6,974 bases of DNA from positions 1-6,974 of the forward strand of contig CAJZFM010000113.1 in the NCBI GenBank assembly GCA_915070235.1. The letters are read 5' to 3'. Positions 1 to 5,879 of this stretch are shown piece after piece. This stretch comes from an uncultured Capnocytophaga sp. (GTDB lineage Bacteria; Bacteroidota; Bacteroidia; Flavobacteriales; Flavobacteriaceae). Under the pieces are notes generated by a model. That model made no database searches. It was not told where the DNA came from and was given only the letters and a program-made list of their open reading frames with translations. Each line of letters starts with the position of its first letter. Positions within the stretch are counted from its first letter, which is position 1. The translations under genes and the position numbers were made by a program.

Positions 1-837
1 GATTATTACCGCTATAGCTTGGATATATTGGCCAAAGAGGTGAAAGAACTATGGAGCTTAGGAATCAAGTCCGTACTACTTTTTGTAAAGGTGCCTGATA
101 ACCTCAAGGATAACCAAGGAACGGAGGCGCTCAATCCAGATGGACTGATGCAGCGTGCTATAAAGACCGTAAAGGACGCAACTCCCCAGATGCTAGTAAT
201 GACCGATGTCGCCCTTGACCCTTATTCTATCTATGGACATGACGGGATTATCAAAAATGGTGTGGTAGAGAACGATGCGACTGTATCGGTACTTGCCCAA
301 ATGAGTCTTTCGCATGTAAAAGCAGGAGCCGATTGGGTAGCCCCTAGCGATATGATGGACGGCCGTATAGAGGAAATTCGCTTGTTCCTTGACAAATACA
401 ACTTCAAGCATGCAGGTATTATGGCCTATTCAGCCAAGTATGCCTCTGCTCTCTATGGGCCTTTCCGCGATGCCTTGGACAGTGCCCCTGTGGATATGGA
501 GGATATTCCTAAGGACAAGAAGACTTACCAAATGGATTATGCCAACCGTATAGAAGCGCTCAAGGAAGCAGTTATGGATGTGGCTGAAGGTGCTGATATG
601 GTGATGGTAAAACCAGGGATTGTATATCTAGACATAGTACGCGAGGTGAAAAATGCGGTACAAGTACCCGTTTCTGTATATCAAGTATCAGGCGAATATG
701 CGATGATCAAGGCCGCTGCACAACGCGGTTGGTTAGACCATGATGCCATTATGCTTGAGCAGATTTATGCTATTAAGCGTGCGGGAGCGGACTTGATTGC
801 TTCTTATTTTGCTAAAGATGTTGTCAAACTTCTATAA
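1..837 (+). CDS. hemB: Delta-aminolevulinic acid dehydratase (porphobilinogen synthase), 5'-truncated by the window edge
   Basis: This cytoplasmic haem-pathway enzyme condenses two 5-aminolevulinate molecules into porphobilinogen. The reading frame is open from base 1 (DYYRYSLDILAK...), so the TTG at 19 is an internal Leu codon and not a start; roughly 45-55 N-terminal residues are missing compared with the usual length of about 325. Both active-site lysines are visible: the Lys in AYSAKYASALYGPFRDA (codon 436-438) and the Schiff-base Lys in MVMVKPG (codon 610-612). The metal-site motif at 205-246 reads DVALDPYSIYGHDG, with Ala/Asp/Asp where zinc enzymes carry Cys, so this is the cysteine-free, probably Mg-dependent type. 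The C-terminus is complete and stops with TAA. A strong terminator follows 36 bases later, so hemB probably ends its transcription unit. Confidence 0.97.
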   Translation, partial: DYYRYSLDILAKEVKELWSLGIKSVLLFVKVPDNLKDNQGTEALNPDGLMQRAIKTVKDATPQMLVMTDVALDPYSIYGHDGIIKNGVVENDATVSVLAQMSLSHVKAGADWVAPSDMMDGRIEEIRLFLDKYNFKHAGIMAYSAKYASALYGPFRDALDSAPVDMEDIPKDKKTYQMDYANRIEALKEAVMDVAEGADMVMVKPGIVYLDIVREVKNAVQVPVSVYQVSGEYAMIKAAAQRGWLDHDAIMLEQIYAIKRAGADLIASYFAKDVVKLL

Positions 838-873
838 ATTTCTTTTTCATTCTACTTAATTTTTTTTAGATGT

Positions 874-906
874 CCTTCTGTGGTGAAAGCCACAGAAGGT
901 TTTTTT
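874..906 (+). terminator. Rho-independent terminator of hemB
   Basis: A perfect 10-bp stem (CCTTCTGTGG, 874-883, pairing with CCACAGAAGG, 890-899) encloses a 6-nt loop and is followed directly by seven T residues (900-906). It lies 36 bases after the hemB stop codon on the same strand. There is no matching T-tract for the opposite strand, so it appears one-directional. Confidence 0.93.
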
Positions 907-917
907 CTGTTTTTTAG

Positions 918-948
918 TTGTTTTTGTAAGATTATCTTTGTAGTTTTG
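918..948 (+). promoter_or_regulatory. Predicted Bacteroidota-type promoter(s) of the ppx gene
   Basis: Two perfect matches to the Bacteroidota -7 consensus TAnnTTTG lie back to back: TATCTTTG (933-940) and TAGTTTTG (941-948). The second is preceded by a TTG at 918-920 with a 20-bp gap, which fits the family's -33 element. This would start transcription about 15-20 bases before the ATG at 975. The first box has no good TTG at the right distance. The prediction rests on consensus matching alone. Confidence 0.55.
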
Positions 949-974
949 CAGAGTAAAACTAACCCGATACAGAT

Positions 975-1862
975 ATGAATATACGTAAATTTGCAGGTAT
1001 AGACATTGGCTCCAATGGGGTACGCTTACTTATCGCCAATGTGTTAGAGGAAGAGGGCAAGGAGCCTATTTTCTCCAAGGGTAGCTTAGTGCGGGTACCT
1101 ATTCGCTTGGGGGCAGATGTATTCGAGCAGGGGAAGATCAGCCCAGAGAATGCTTCTCGCCTTGCCGATGCCATGGAGGCCTATCGCTTACTGATGAAGG
1201 TACAAGGAGTGGAGGCTTACCGTGCTTGTGCTACTTCGGCTATGCGCGAGGCGACCAACGGAGCAGAGATTGTCCAAGAAGTAGCCCAAAAAACGGGGGT
1301 AGTTATAGAGATAATAGATGGGGCAGAGGAGGCCGCTATTATCGCCAATACCGACTTACATAGTCTATTGCAGCACGATAAGAACTACCTCTATATAGAT
1401 GTAGGGGGCGGTAGCACAGAATTTACTGTATATACACAAGGGGCAGTGCGTGCGGCTAAGTCTTTCCCTATAGGAGGGGTGCGCTTGCTCAAGGGCAAGA
1501 CAGACCAACAGCTATGGGACAAGGTCAAGGACTGGATCAGGCTCTATACCAAAGATCTCAAGGGTATGGAGGCTATAGGCTCAGGAGGAAATATCAACAA
1601 GATATCCAAATCCATAGGCAAGCTTAAGAATGAACCCCTTACTCGGCGCTTCTTAGAGAACTACTTAGAGCAAATCAGCCAAATGAGCTATGAGGCGCGT
1701 ATCCGTGACTTAGAACTTAACCCCGACCGTGCCGATATTCTTCCTTTGGCACTGCCTATCTATATCAAGGCGATGAAATGGGCGAAAATCAACCATATCC
1801 TCGTCCCTAAAGTGGGACTGGCCGACGGGATCGTAAGGCAACTCTATCTAAGTAGTCAGTAG
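975..1862 (+). CDS. ppx: Exopolyphosphatase / guanosine pentaphosphatase family protein (Ppx/GppA)
   Basis: This cytoplasmic phosphatase of the actin-like ASKHA fold is predicted to remove terminal phosphate from polyphosphate and/or pppGpp. The family motifs occur in order: phosphate-1 loop GIDIGSNGVR (residues 8-17), ACATSAMREATNG (84-96), DGAEEAAI with the candidate catalytic Glu (115-122), phosphate-2 loop DVGGGSTEF (142-150), GSGGNINKI (202-210) and GLADGIV (281-287). At 295 residues it is the short two-domain form common in Bacteroidota and lacks the C-terminal HD-like and extra domains of the roughly 500-residue E. coli enzymes. The sequence does not decide between Ppx and GppA activity. 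The ATG at 975 fits the motif spacing and lies just after the predicted promoter. The last three codons (Ser-Ser-Gln) and the TAG stop lie in the start of the heptamer array, so the array forms the gene's 3' end. Confidence 0.93.
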   Translation: MNIRKFAGIDIGSNGVRLLIANVLEEEGKEPIFSKGSLVRVPIRLGADVFEQGKISPENASRLADAMEAYRLLMKVQGVEAYRACATSAMREATNGAEIVQEVAQKTGVVIEIIDGAEEAAIIANTDLHSLLQHDKNYLYIDVGGGSTEFTVYTQGAVRAAKSFPIGGVRLLKGKTDQQLWDKVKDWIRLYTKDLKGMEAIGSGGNINKISKSIGKLKNEPLTRRFLENYLEQISQMSYEARIRDLELNPDRADILPLALPIYIKAMKWAKINHILVPKVGLADGIVRQLYLSSQ

Positions 1863-1988
1863 TCAGAGGTCAGAAATCAGAGGTCAGAAATCAGAGGTCA
1901 GAGGTCAGTAGTCAGAGGTCAGAAATCAGAGGTCAGAAATCAGTTTCTGACTACTGTCTACTGATTACTGACTGCTGACCTCTGACCA
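1853..1988. repeat. Heptanucleotide array, NNNTCAG units direct then inverted, between convergent ppx and oxyR
   Basis: Thirteen consecutive 7-bp units occupy 1853-1943: TAGTCAG, TAGTCAG, AGGTCAG, AAATCAG, AGGTCAG, AAATCAG, AGGTCAG, AGGTCAG, TAGTCAG, AGGTCAG, AAATCAG, AGGTCAG, AAATCAG. After a TTT spacer (1944-1946) come six units in inverse orientation (1947-1988): CTGACTA, CTGTCTA, CTGATTA, CTGACTG, CTGACCT, CTGACCA. The array fills the whole gap between the two genes. Its second unit supplies the ppx TAG stop, and the last inverted unit abuts the oxyR TAG stop (1989-1991). There are no spacers, so it is not a CRISPR array. A hairpin role in ending transcription is inferred. Confidence 0.95.
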
Positions 1989-1997
1989 CTATTTTTT
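1895..1997 (+). terminator. Possible terminator of ppx built from the heptamer array
   Basis: Direct units at 1895-1915 can pair with inverted units at 1968-1988, with about two mismatches or wobbles in 21 positions; other registers are also possible because the units repeat. The 3' arm is followed three bases later by TTTTTT (1992-1997), which is also the Lys-Lys end of oxyR read from the other strand. The long loop makes this an unusual terminator. For oxyR on the opposite strand the hairpin exists but no T-tract follows it. Confidence 0.45.
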
Positions 1998-2960
1998 GCT
2001 TTTCCTCTTGAGTATAGGGTCAATGATCTTGAGATCATTGAAGGTGATAGCACCGCGAACAACGCCTGAAATGACATCATACAAAGCGTTTATAATATTG
2101 ATCTTCAGTTCGTTGTTATGATACAGCAGGCTGATTTCGCGTGCTGGAGAGGGTTCCTCAAAGTAGTGTAGGTTCTTCTGTTCGTTCTCACCCAAGTTGA
2201 GTGTATGTAGGTAGGGGAGTAGGGTCATGCCCATACCCTCGTTGGAGAGGCGTATTAGGGTCTCGAAGCTACCACTCTTGATTTCTACAGGCAAGGAGGG
2301 GTGCTTGCTTTTCTCATGGCTATTGAGCTCCTGACAGATGTTTAGCACACTATCACGGAAACAATGTCCGTCCTGTAGCATGAGCATATCCTTGGGGTTG
2401 AGGTCGGAGACTTTTATTTTCTGTTTTTCCTTGAGGTGGTATCGGTCATTGGGGATATAGGCCACGAAAGGCTCGTCATATAAGGGACGTTCTATAAGGT
2501 TTTTTTCCCCTAAGGGTGTAGCCACAATAGCCACATCTAAGTTTCCTTCGCCCAATTCACGAACACACTCGCGAGTGGTCATCTCCTCCACATGTAGTTC
2601 TACTTTGGGGTATTTCTTGGTGAAATTGTTCAAGAACATAGGTAGCAAGGTAGGGGCTATAGTAGGGATAATCCCTAAGCGAAAGCGCCCACCGATAAAG
2701 CCCTTATGCTGGGCGATGATGCTTTTGATACGTTCGGATTCATTGACAATGCTCTCGGCTTGTTTTAGGATTTTCTCCCCCACCTCCGTCACGCGTACAG
2801 GCTTTTTGGAACGGTCAAAGATCAGCACGTCCAACTCTTCCTCCAATCGCTGTACTTGCATACTTAGGGTAGGTTGGGTAACAAAACATTTCTCAGCAGC
2901 CACGCTGAAATTCTTATATTGAGCAACTGCTAAAATGTACTGGAACTGAACAATAGTCAT
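1989..2960 (-). CDS. oxyR: LysR-family hydrogen peroxide-sensing regulator, OxyR-like
   Basis: This is a DNA-binding transcription factor of the LysR family, 323 residues long, slightly over the 305 of E. coli OxyR. The N-terminal winged helix-turn-helix lies at residues 1-60 (FSVAAEKCFVTQPTLSMQVQRLEEEL). A linker helix and the periplasmic-binding-protein-like sensor domain follow from about residue 90. The redox pair is present: Cys200 and Cys209 in GHCFRDSVLNIC have the same spacing as E. coli Cys199 and Cys208, which form a disulfide with H2O2. The DNA-binding end is complete with ATG at 2960. The C-terminus carries a lysine-rich tail (KRKSKK) and stops with TAG against the heptamer array. 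It lies downstream of nosY on the same strand, but the terminator-like array and its own -7 box suggest separate transcription. Its targets are not visible here. Confidence 0.92.
   Translation of the reverse strand: MTIVQFQYILAVAQYKNFSVAAEKCFVTQPTLSMQVQRLEEELDVLIFDRSKKPVRVTEVGEKILKQAESIVNESERIKSIIAQHKGFIGGRFRLGIIPTIAPTLLPMFLNNFTKKYPKVELHVEEMTTRECVRELGEGNLDVAIVATPLGEKNLIERPLYDEPFVAYIPNDRYHLKEKQKIKVSDLNPKDMLMLQDGHCFRDSVLNICQELNSHEKSKHPSLPVEIKSGSFETLIRLSNEGMGMTLLPYLHTLNLGENEQKNLHYFEEPSPAREISLLYHNNELKINIINALYDVISGVVRGAITFNDLKIIDPILKRKSKK
2020..2041. repeat. Short perfect palindrome near the 3' end of oxyR
   Basis: The arms TCAATGATCT (2020-2029) and AGATCATTGA (2032-2041) are perfectly complementary over 10 bp around a TG centre. 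It is inside the coding sequence for the OxyR C-terminus. The loop is too short for an RNA hairpin without fraying, but the form would suit a dimeric DNA-binding protein. A function is not shown. Confidence 0.5.
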
Positions 2961-2986
2961 AAGATAAGTGATTTGGAATTAGAGGG

Positions 2987-2994
2987 CAAAAATA
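2987..2994 (-). promoter_or_regulatory. Predicted -7 box of the oxyR promoter
   Basis: Read on the - strand the bases are TATTTTTG, a perfect match to the Bacteroidota -7 consensus TAnnTTTG, 26 bases before the oxyR ATG. The expected -33 position falls inside the neighbouring heptamer array, and no clear TTG sits at the usual spacing. The call therefore rests on the -7 box and its position. Confidence 0.45.
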
Positions 2995-3103
2995 CAAAAA
3001 AGTTTTGAGTTTTGAGTTTTTAATTTTGAGTTACTTACAACTCAAAACTTACAACTCAAAACTTACAACTCAAAACTTATAACTCAAAACTCAAAACTAA
3101 CTA
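2995..3103 (-). terminator. Array-based terminator of the nos operon, downstream of nosY
   Basis: A perfect 18-bp inverted repeat brackets the heptamer array: AGTTTTGAGTTTTGAGTT at 3001-3018 and its complement at 3081-3098. In the nosY transcript the second arm is followed by a run of U residues (2996-3001 on the + strand is AAAAAA). A shorter alternative hairpin, TTTTGAGTT with AACTCAAAA, forms around 3024-3047. The structure begins at the nosY stop codon and ends at the oxyR -7 box. Confidence 0.6.
3003..3103. repeat. Heptanucleotide array, TTTTGAG / TTGTAAG type, between nosY and oxyR
   Basis: On the + strand, TTTTGAG units lie at 3003-3009, 3010-3016 and 3024-3030, with a degenerate TTTTTAA at 3017-3023. 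From 3034 the 7-bp phase continues in inverse orientation for ten units: CTTACAA, CTCAAAA, CTTACAA, CTCAAAA, CTTACAA, CTCAAAA, CTTATAA, CTCAAAA, CTCAAAA, CTAACTA. Part of it can also be read as a 14-bp repeat of two alternating heptamers. The last unit reads TAGTTAG on the - strand and supplies the nosY TAG stop codon. The unit sequence differs from the NNNTCAG array at 1853-1988, but the period and layout are the same. Confidence 0.95.
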
Positions 3104-3883
3104 AAAGTCTTTCTTCTTTATTTTTCTCAATATCATAAAGATAATAGCACCTACCCATAGGCAGAGAGAGCCTAAAGAGGCAGCGATACCTGCGGTAGAT
3201 CCAAAAAAGGACTTGAAAATCGCATCAGTATAGCCCATTAGGGCGGAGATGTCCAACTTCAAAAGGACGAGGATACGAGAGAGATCTACAGGATTGAAGA
3301 GAATCATTGCCATAGAAAAGGTATCCAAGGGATATTGACGGAAAACCATAAAGGAAATCAGGAAGATACCATCAAAAATCACTGCCATAAAGAGCCAAAT
3401 AAAGATGGCCAAGCTAAAGCCCTTGATCTTGTTCTCATGATAAAGCCCAATGAGATAGGAGAATCCAGCAAAGATAAAAGTAAGGAACACCCCTGTTATG
3501 ATCAGCATGATAAAGTTGAATATATCGGGGGAGAGGAACAGCCCATAGAGCAAGAAGGGTACTCCCATGCCTATGATAAGGCTTAGTGAAAGCGAAAGCG
3601 ATATGCCTAAGTACTGCCCTAAGAAGATGTGTTTCCTTGGAATAGGTTGCGCCAGTAATAGCTCAATAAACTCTCGTGCATTGTAGTAATACATCACCCC
3701 GAAAATGGTGGAAATCAAGGGGATAAGAACGATAATCACATTCATCAGGGTAATGACTGACTTGGATATATCGTTGTTGAGGAACAGCAGGATACTACTT
3801 AGAATTAGGTAAAAACCCAAGTAGAAATACGTCCAACTACTGCGGATAAGGTCAAAGAAAGTATATCGGATAATCTTAATCAT
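3101..3883 (-). CDS. nosY: NosY, ABC-2 type permease of the nitrous oxide reductase maturation system
   Basis: This inner-membrane permease partners the ATPase NosF and the periplasmic NosD, forming the NosDFY transporter needed to assemble the copper-sulfide centre of NosZ. It has 260 residues and about six hydrophobic segments (roughly 17-35, 44-64, 91-113, 122-146, 156-179 and 235-252). The ABC-2 hallmarks are present: the region around residues 66-90 (YYNAREFIELLLAQPIPR) and the NPVDLSRILVLLKLD motif (197-211) typical of NosY. The ATG at 3883 overlaps the nosF stop by 8 bases, which implies translational coupling. It is the last gene of the operon and its TAG stop is part of the heptamer array. 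The identity is supported by both sequence and neighbours. Confidence 0.94.
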   Translation of the reverse strand: MIKIIRYTFFDLIRSSWTYFYLGFYLILSSILLFLNNDISKSVITLMNVIIVLIPLISTIFGVMYYYNAREFIELLLAQPIPRKHIFLGQYLGISLSLSLSLIIGMGVPFLLYGLFLSPDIFNFIMLIITGVFLTFIFAGFSYLIGLYHENKIKGFSLAIFIWLFMAVIFDGIFLISFMVFRQYPLDTFSMAMILFNPVDLSRILVLLKLDISALMGYTDAIFKSFFGSTAGIAASLGSLCLWVGAIIFMILRKIKKKDF

Positions 3884-4586
3884 ATTTTTCGTTTTTTAAT
3901 AGTTCGGCAATAGCTTCTTGGAAATTGTTCTTTTGGGTGGTCTCCAGCAGTTGCTGAGGAGTGCCCCTGAAGTAGATATTTCCTTCTAAGATAAAGAGAA
4001 TCTCGTCGGAGAGTTCCTCTATGAAGCTAAGAATATGGGAGGTAATAAGGATGGTTTTTCCTTTCTCCTTCTCGCGAAGGATGAGCTTCTTCAGGGCTAA
4101 GATGGCGATTGGGTCAAGCCCTGAGGTAGGCTCGTCCAAGACCAGTACAGGTACATCTACCATGAAAGTTAGTACCAGATTCACCTTTTGCTTGGTTCCT
4201 CCAGAGAGGTTGCCCAAGGACTTATTCAGGTGTTTTTGTAGGCCGAAGAGTTCTATGAGTTCTTGGTCTCGGCAAGGTAGCTTCTTGATATTCTTAATCA
4301 TAGCAATAAGCTCCTTGACTTTTAGGTTGTTAGGAAAGTTGGCTATTTGGGGCAAGTAGGAGATTTGCTCTCTATAAGCCCATTGGTTTTTGATAGATTT
4401 GCCATTGAAGAAGATTTCCCCTTTGGTAGGAACCACCATACCGAGGAAGCTCTTCATGGACGTAGTTTTTCCAGAGCCATTAGGCCCTAAGATAGCGATG
4501 ATACCGCCATCTTTGATGGTGAAACTCACGCCTTTGAGGACTTCTAACTTGCCATATTTCTTATGGACATCTTTAAATTCAATCAT
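3876..4586 (-). CDS. nosF: NosF, ABC transporter ATPase of the nitrous oxide reductase maturation system
   Basis: This cytoplasmic ATPase subunit drives the NosDFY complex. It has 236 residues with every ABC motif intact: Walker A GPNGSGKT (34-41), Q-loop Gln80, signature LSGGTKQK (127-134), Walker B VLVLDEP with catalytic Glu152, D-loop SGLD (155-158) and H-loop His174 (ITSH). It should therefore be an active ATPase. The ABC family is too common for sequence alone to fix the substrate; the assignment comes from its place between nosD (30-bp gap) and nosY (8-base overlap). The stop is TAA. Confidence 0.95.
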   Translation of the reverse strand: MIEFKDVHKKYGKLEVLKGVSFTIKDGGIIAILGPNGSGKTTSMKSFLGMVVPTKGEIFFNGKSIKNQWAYREQISYLPQIANFPNNLKVKELIAMIKNIKKLPCRDQELIELFGLQKHLNKSLGNLSGGTKQKVNLVLTFMVDVPVLVLDEPTSGLDPIAILALKKLILREKEKGKTILITSHILSFIEELSDEILFILEGNIYFRGTPQQLLETTQKNNFQEAIAELLKNEKYD

Positions 4587-4616
4587 TATTGAAGTAGGTA
4601 TTAGTTGGGGTAAATA

Positions 4617-5858
4617 TTATTGTTTTGCTCTCTTGAAAGGCTCCATACGTGGTGTCTCATCAATAAGGTTTTCAGGAGTGAATACAGGGGCTACTTTTTC
4701 GGAAAAGTTCATAATATCAATGAACAAGCTGCGTAGCAGCACAATACTCTCAGGGGTTCGGTTACTGATATACGAAAAGAGCTTCACGGGGCGGTAGGGG
4801 ACATCACCCACTCCGTCCTTATTCAGATCATAGCCTGTATAGTCACTCCAGTAGTTGCTGCGAAACTTGTTGTCATTCACATGGTTATCATAAGCCACAT
4901 CAAAGGTATTGTTGAAAAAGTTATTATCCCAAAAATCATTTTGGTAACACCCTCCACGGATGCGAATCCCCCATCCGTTTTCGGTGAAGTTATTTTCGTT
5001 ATACTTCATACGAGTACAATTTTCCCCATTGATACCTATAGTATTGCGATAGAAGGTATTACCTACCAGTTCGGAATCATAGAGTTCCTTGAGCAATAAC
5101 CCATAGGAGGAAGGTCCCCAGTTGTCTTGGAAGGTGTTTTCTACCATTTTCACCCGTTTGGAGAACATGACTGCGGCACCTGCACCATTTTTGGAAAACT
5201 TGTTGCGGAGGTATTCGTTGTCATCAGAGAACATGAAGTGCAGCCCATAGCGAAGGTTTCCATAGCAGTAGTTACCCTCAATATAGGATTTGGACGAGAA
5301 TTGTATATAGATACCATCACGGCAGTTGACAGCTTCGTTTTTGATGATTTTTATATTCTTACAACTCCATAGGTGTATGGCATTTCCTGAGTTATATTGT
5401 TGGGTAGCATTGGAAGAAATCTTGTTGTTTCTTACAATGCCATCACGTCCCTTTCTCAGGAGCACGCCAAAGCATACTTGATCCATGACATTGTCCTCTA
5501 TAAGGAAATTCTTGGATTTGTCTAAGAGTATAGCAGCTTGTTCTTCTGTGGCTTTGAAAGGCACATTGGCCAAGCGAAAGCCCTTAATGGTAATGCTATC
5601 GGCTTGGATTTTGAGAATACTTCCCTTGAACTGGCCATTGATCACAGGTCTGTCCTTCCCGATAAGGGTCAAAGGCTTGTCAAGGAGTATATTATTCTCT
5701 GGATATACGCCCTTTTGTACCACAATAGTATCACCTTTTTTAGCCTTAGCAACAGCTTGAGCAATGGTATTTATAGGGCACTTAGGGCATACTTCTATGG
5801 ATTGTGCTTTCCCCCAAAGTGGAAAGCACAGGATAAGGAATATTAGTTTTCTTAGCAT
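4617..5858 (-). CDS. nosD: NosD, periplasmic beta-helix copper-processing protein
   Basis: NosD is the periplasmic part of the NosDFY complex, which receives copper from NosL and helps mature NosZ. The 413 residues start with a signal peptide (MLRKLIFLILCFPLWGKA), with likely cleavage before Gln19. CPKC (Cys24, Cys27) follows close to the mature N-terminus. Residues from about 60 to 335 form the CASH/parallel beta-helix repeats, visible as recurrent 'I.gN....N..GI.l' periods. Family-specific stretches include LRYGLHFMFSDDN (202-214) and NYWSDYTGYDLNKDGVGD (335-352), the strongly conserved NosD C-terminal signature. A short helical tail follows to residue 413. The ATG at 5858 is chosen because it begins the signal peptide. 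The gene lies 21 bp after nosL and 30 bp before nosF, in the same operon. The stop is TAA. Confidence 0.96.
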   Translation of the reverse strand: MLRKLIFLILCFPLWGKAQSIEVCPKCPINTIAQAVAKAKKGDTIVVQKGVYPENNILLDKPLTLIGKDRPVINGQFKGSILKIQADSITIKGFRLANVPFKATEEQAAILLDKSKNFLIEDNVMDQVCFGVLLRKGRDGIVRNNKISSNATQQYNSGNAIHLWSCKNIKIIKNEAVNCRDGIYIQFSSKSYIEGNYCYGNLRYGLHFMFSDDNEYLRNKFSKNGAGAAVMFSKRVKMVENTFQDNWGPSSYGLLLKELYDSELVGNTFYRNTIGINGENCTRMKYNENNFTENGWGIRIRGGCYQNDFWDNNFFNNTFDVAYDNHVNDNKFRSNYWSDYTGYDLNKDGVGDVPYRPVKLFSYISNRTPESIVLLRSLFIDIMNFSEKVAPVFTPENLIDETPRMEPFKRAKQ

Positions 5859-5879
5859 AGGCTTGAAAAGAGGGGTCTA

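Noticed and set aside
19..837. A hemB start at the TTG at 19
   Set aside because: The frame is open to base 1 and the upstream codons (DYYRYS) continue the HemB alignment, so TTG is an internal Leu codon.
841..974. A small RNA or small gene between hemB and ppx
   Set aside because: The gap is explained by the terminator and promoter boxes; no further structure or frame was seen.
2575..2922. Open frame of 115 codons on the + strand
   Set aside because: It is a shadow of the oxyR helix-turn-helix and linker coding region.
1853..3103. CRISPR arrays
   Set aside because: The repeats are 7 bp, have no unique spacers, and switch orientation in the middle; no cas genes are present.
3335..3586. Open frame encoding a highly charged 83-residue peptide on the + strand
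   Set aside because: Its hydrophilic composition is the expected antisense image of the hydrophobic nosY membrane segments.
4390..4797. Open frame of 135 codons on the + strand
   Set aside because: It is antisense to nosF and nosD, has no recognisable protein features, and those two genes are strongly supported.
5538..5846. Overlapping + strand frames opposite the start of nosD
   Set aside because: They are antisense to the NosD signal peptide and beta-helix region, with no independent support.
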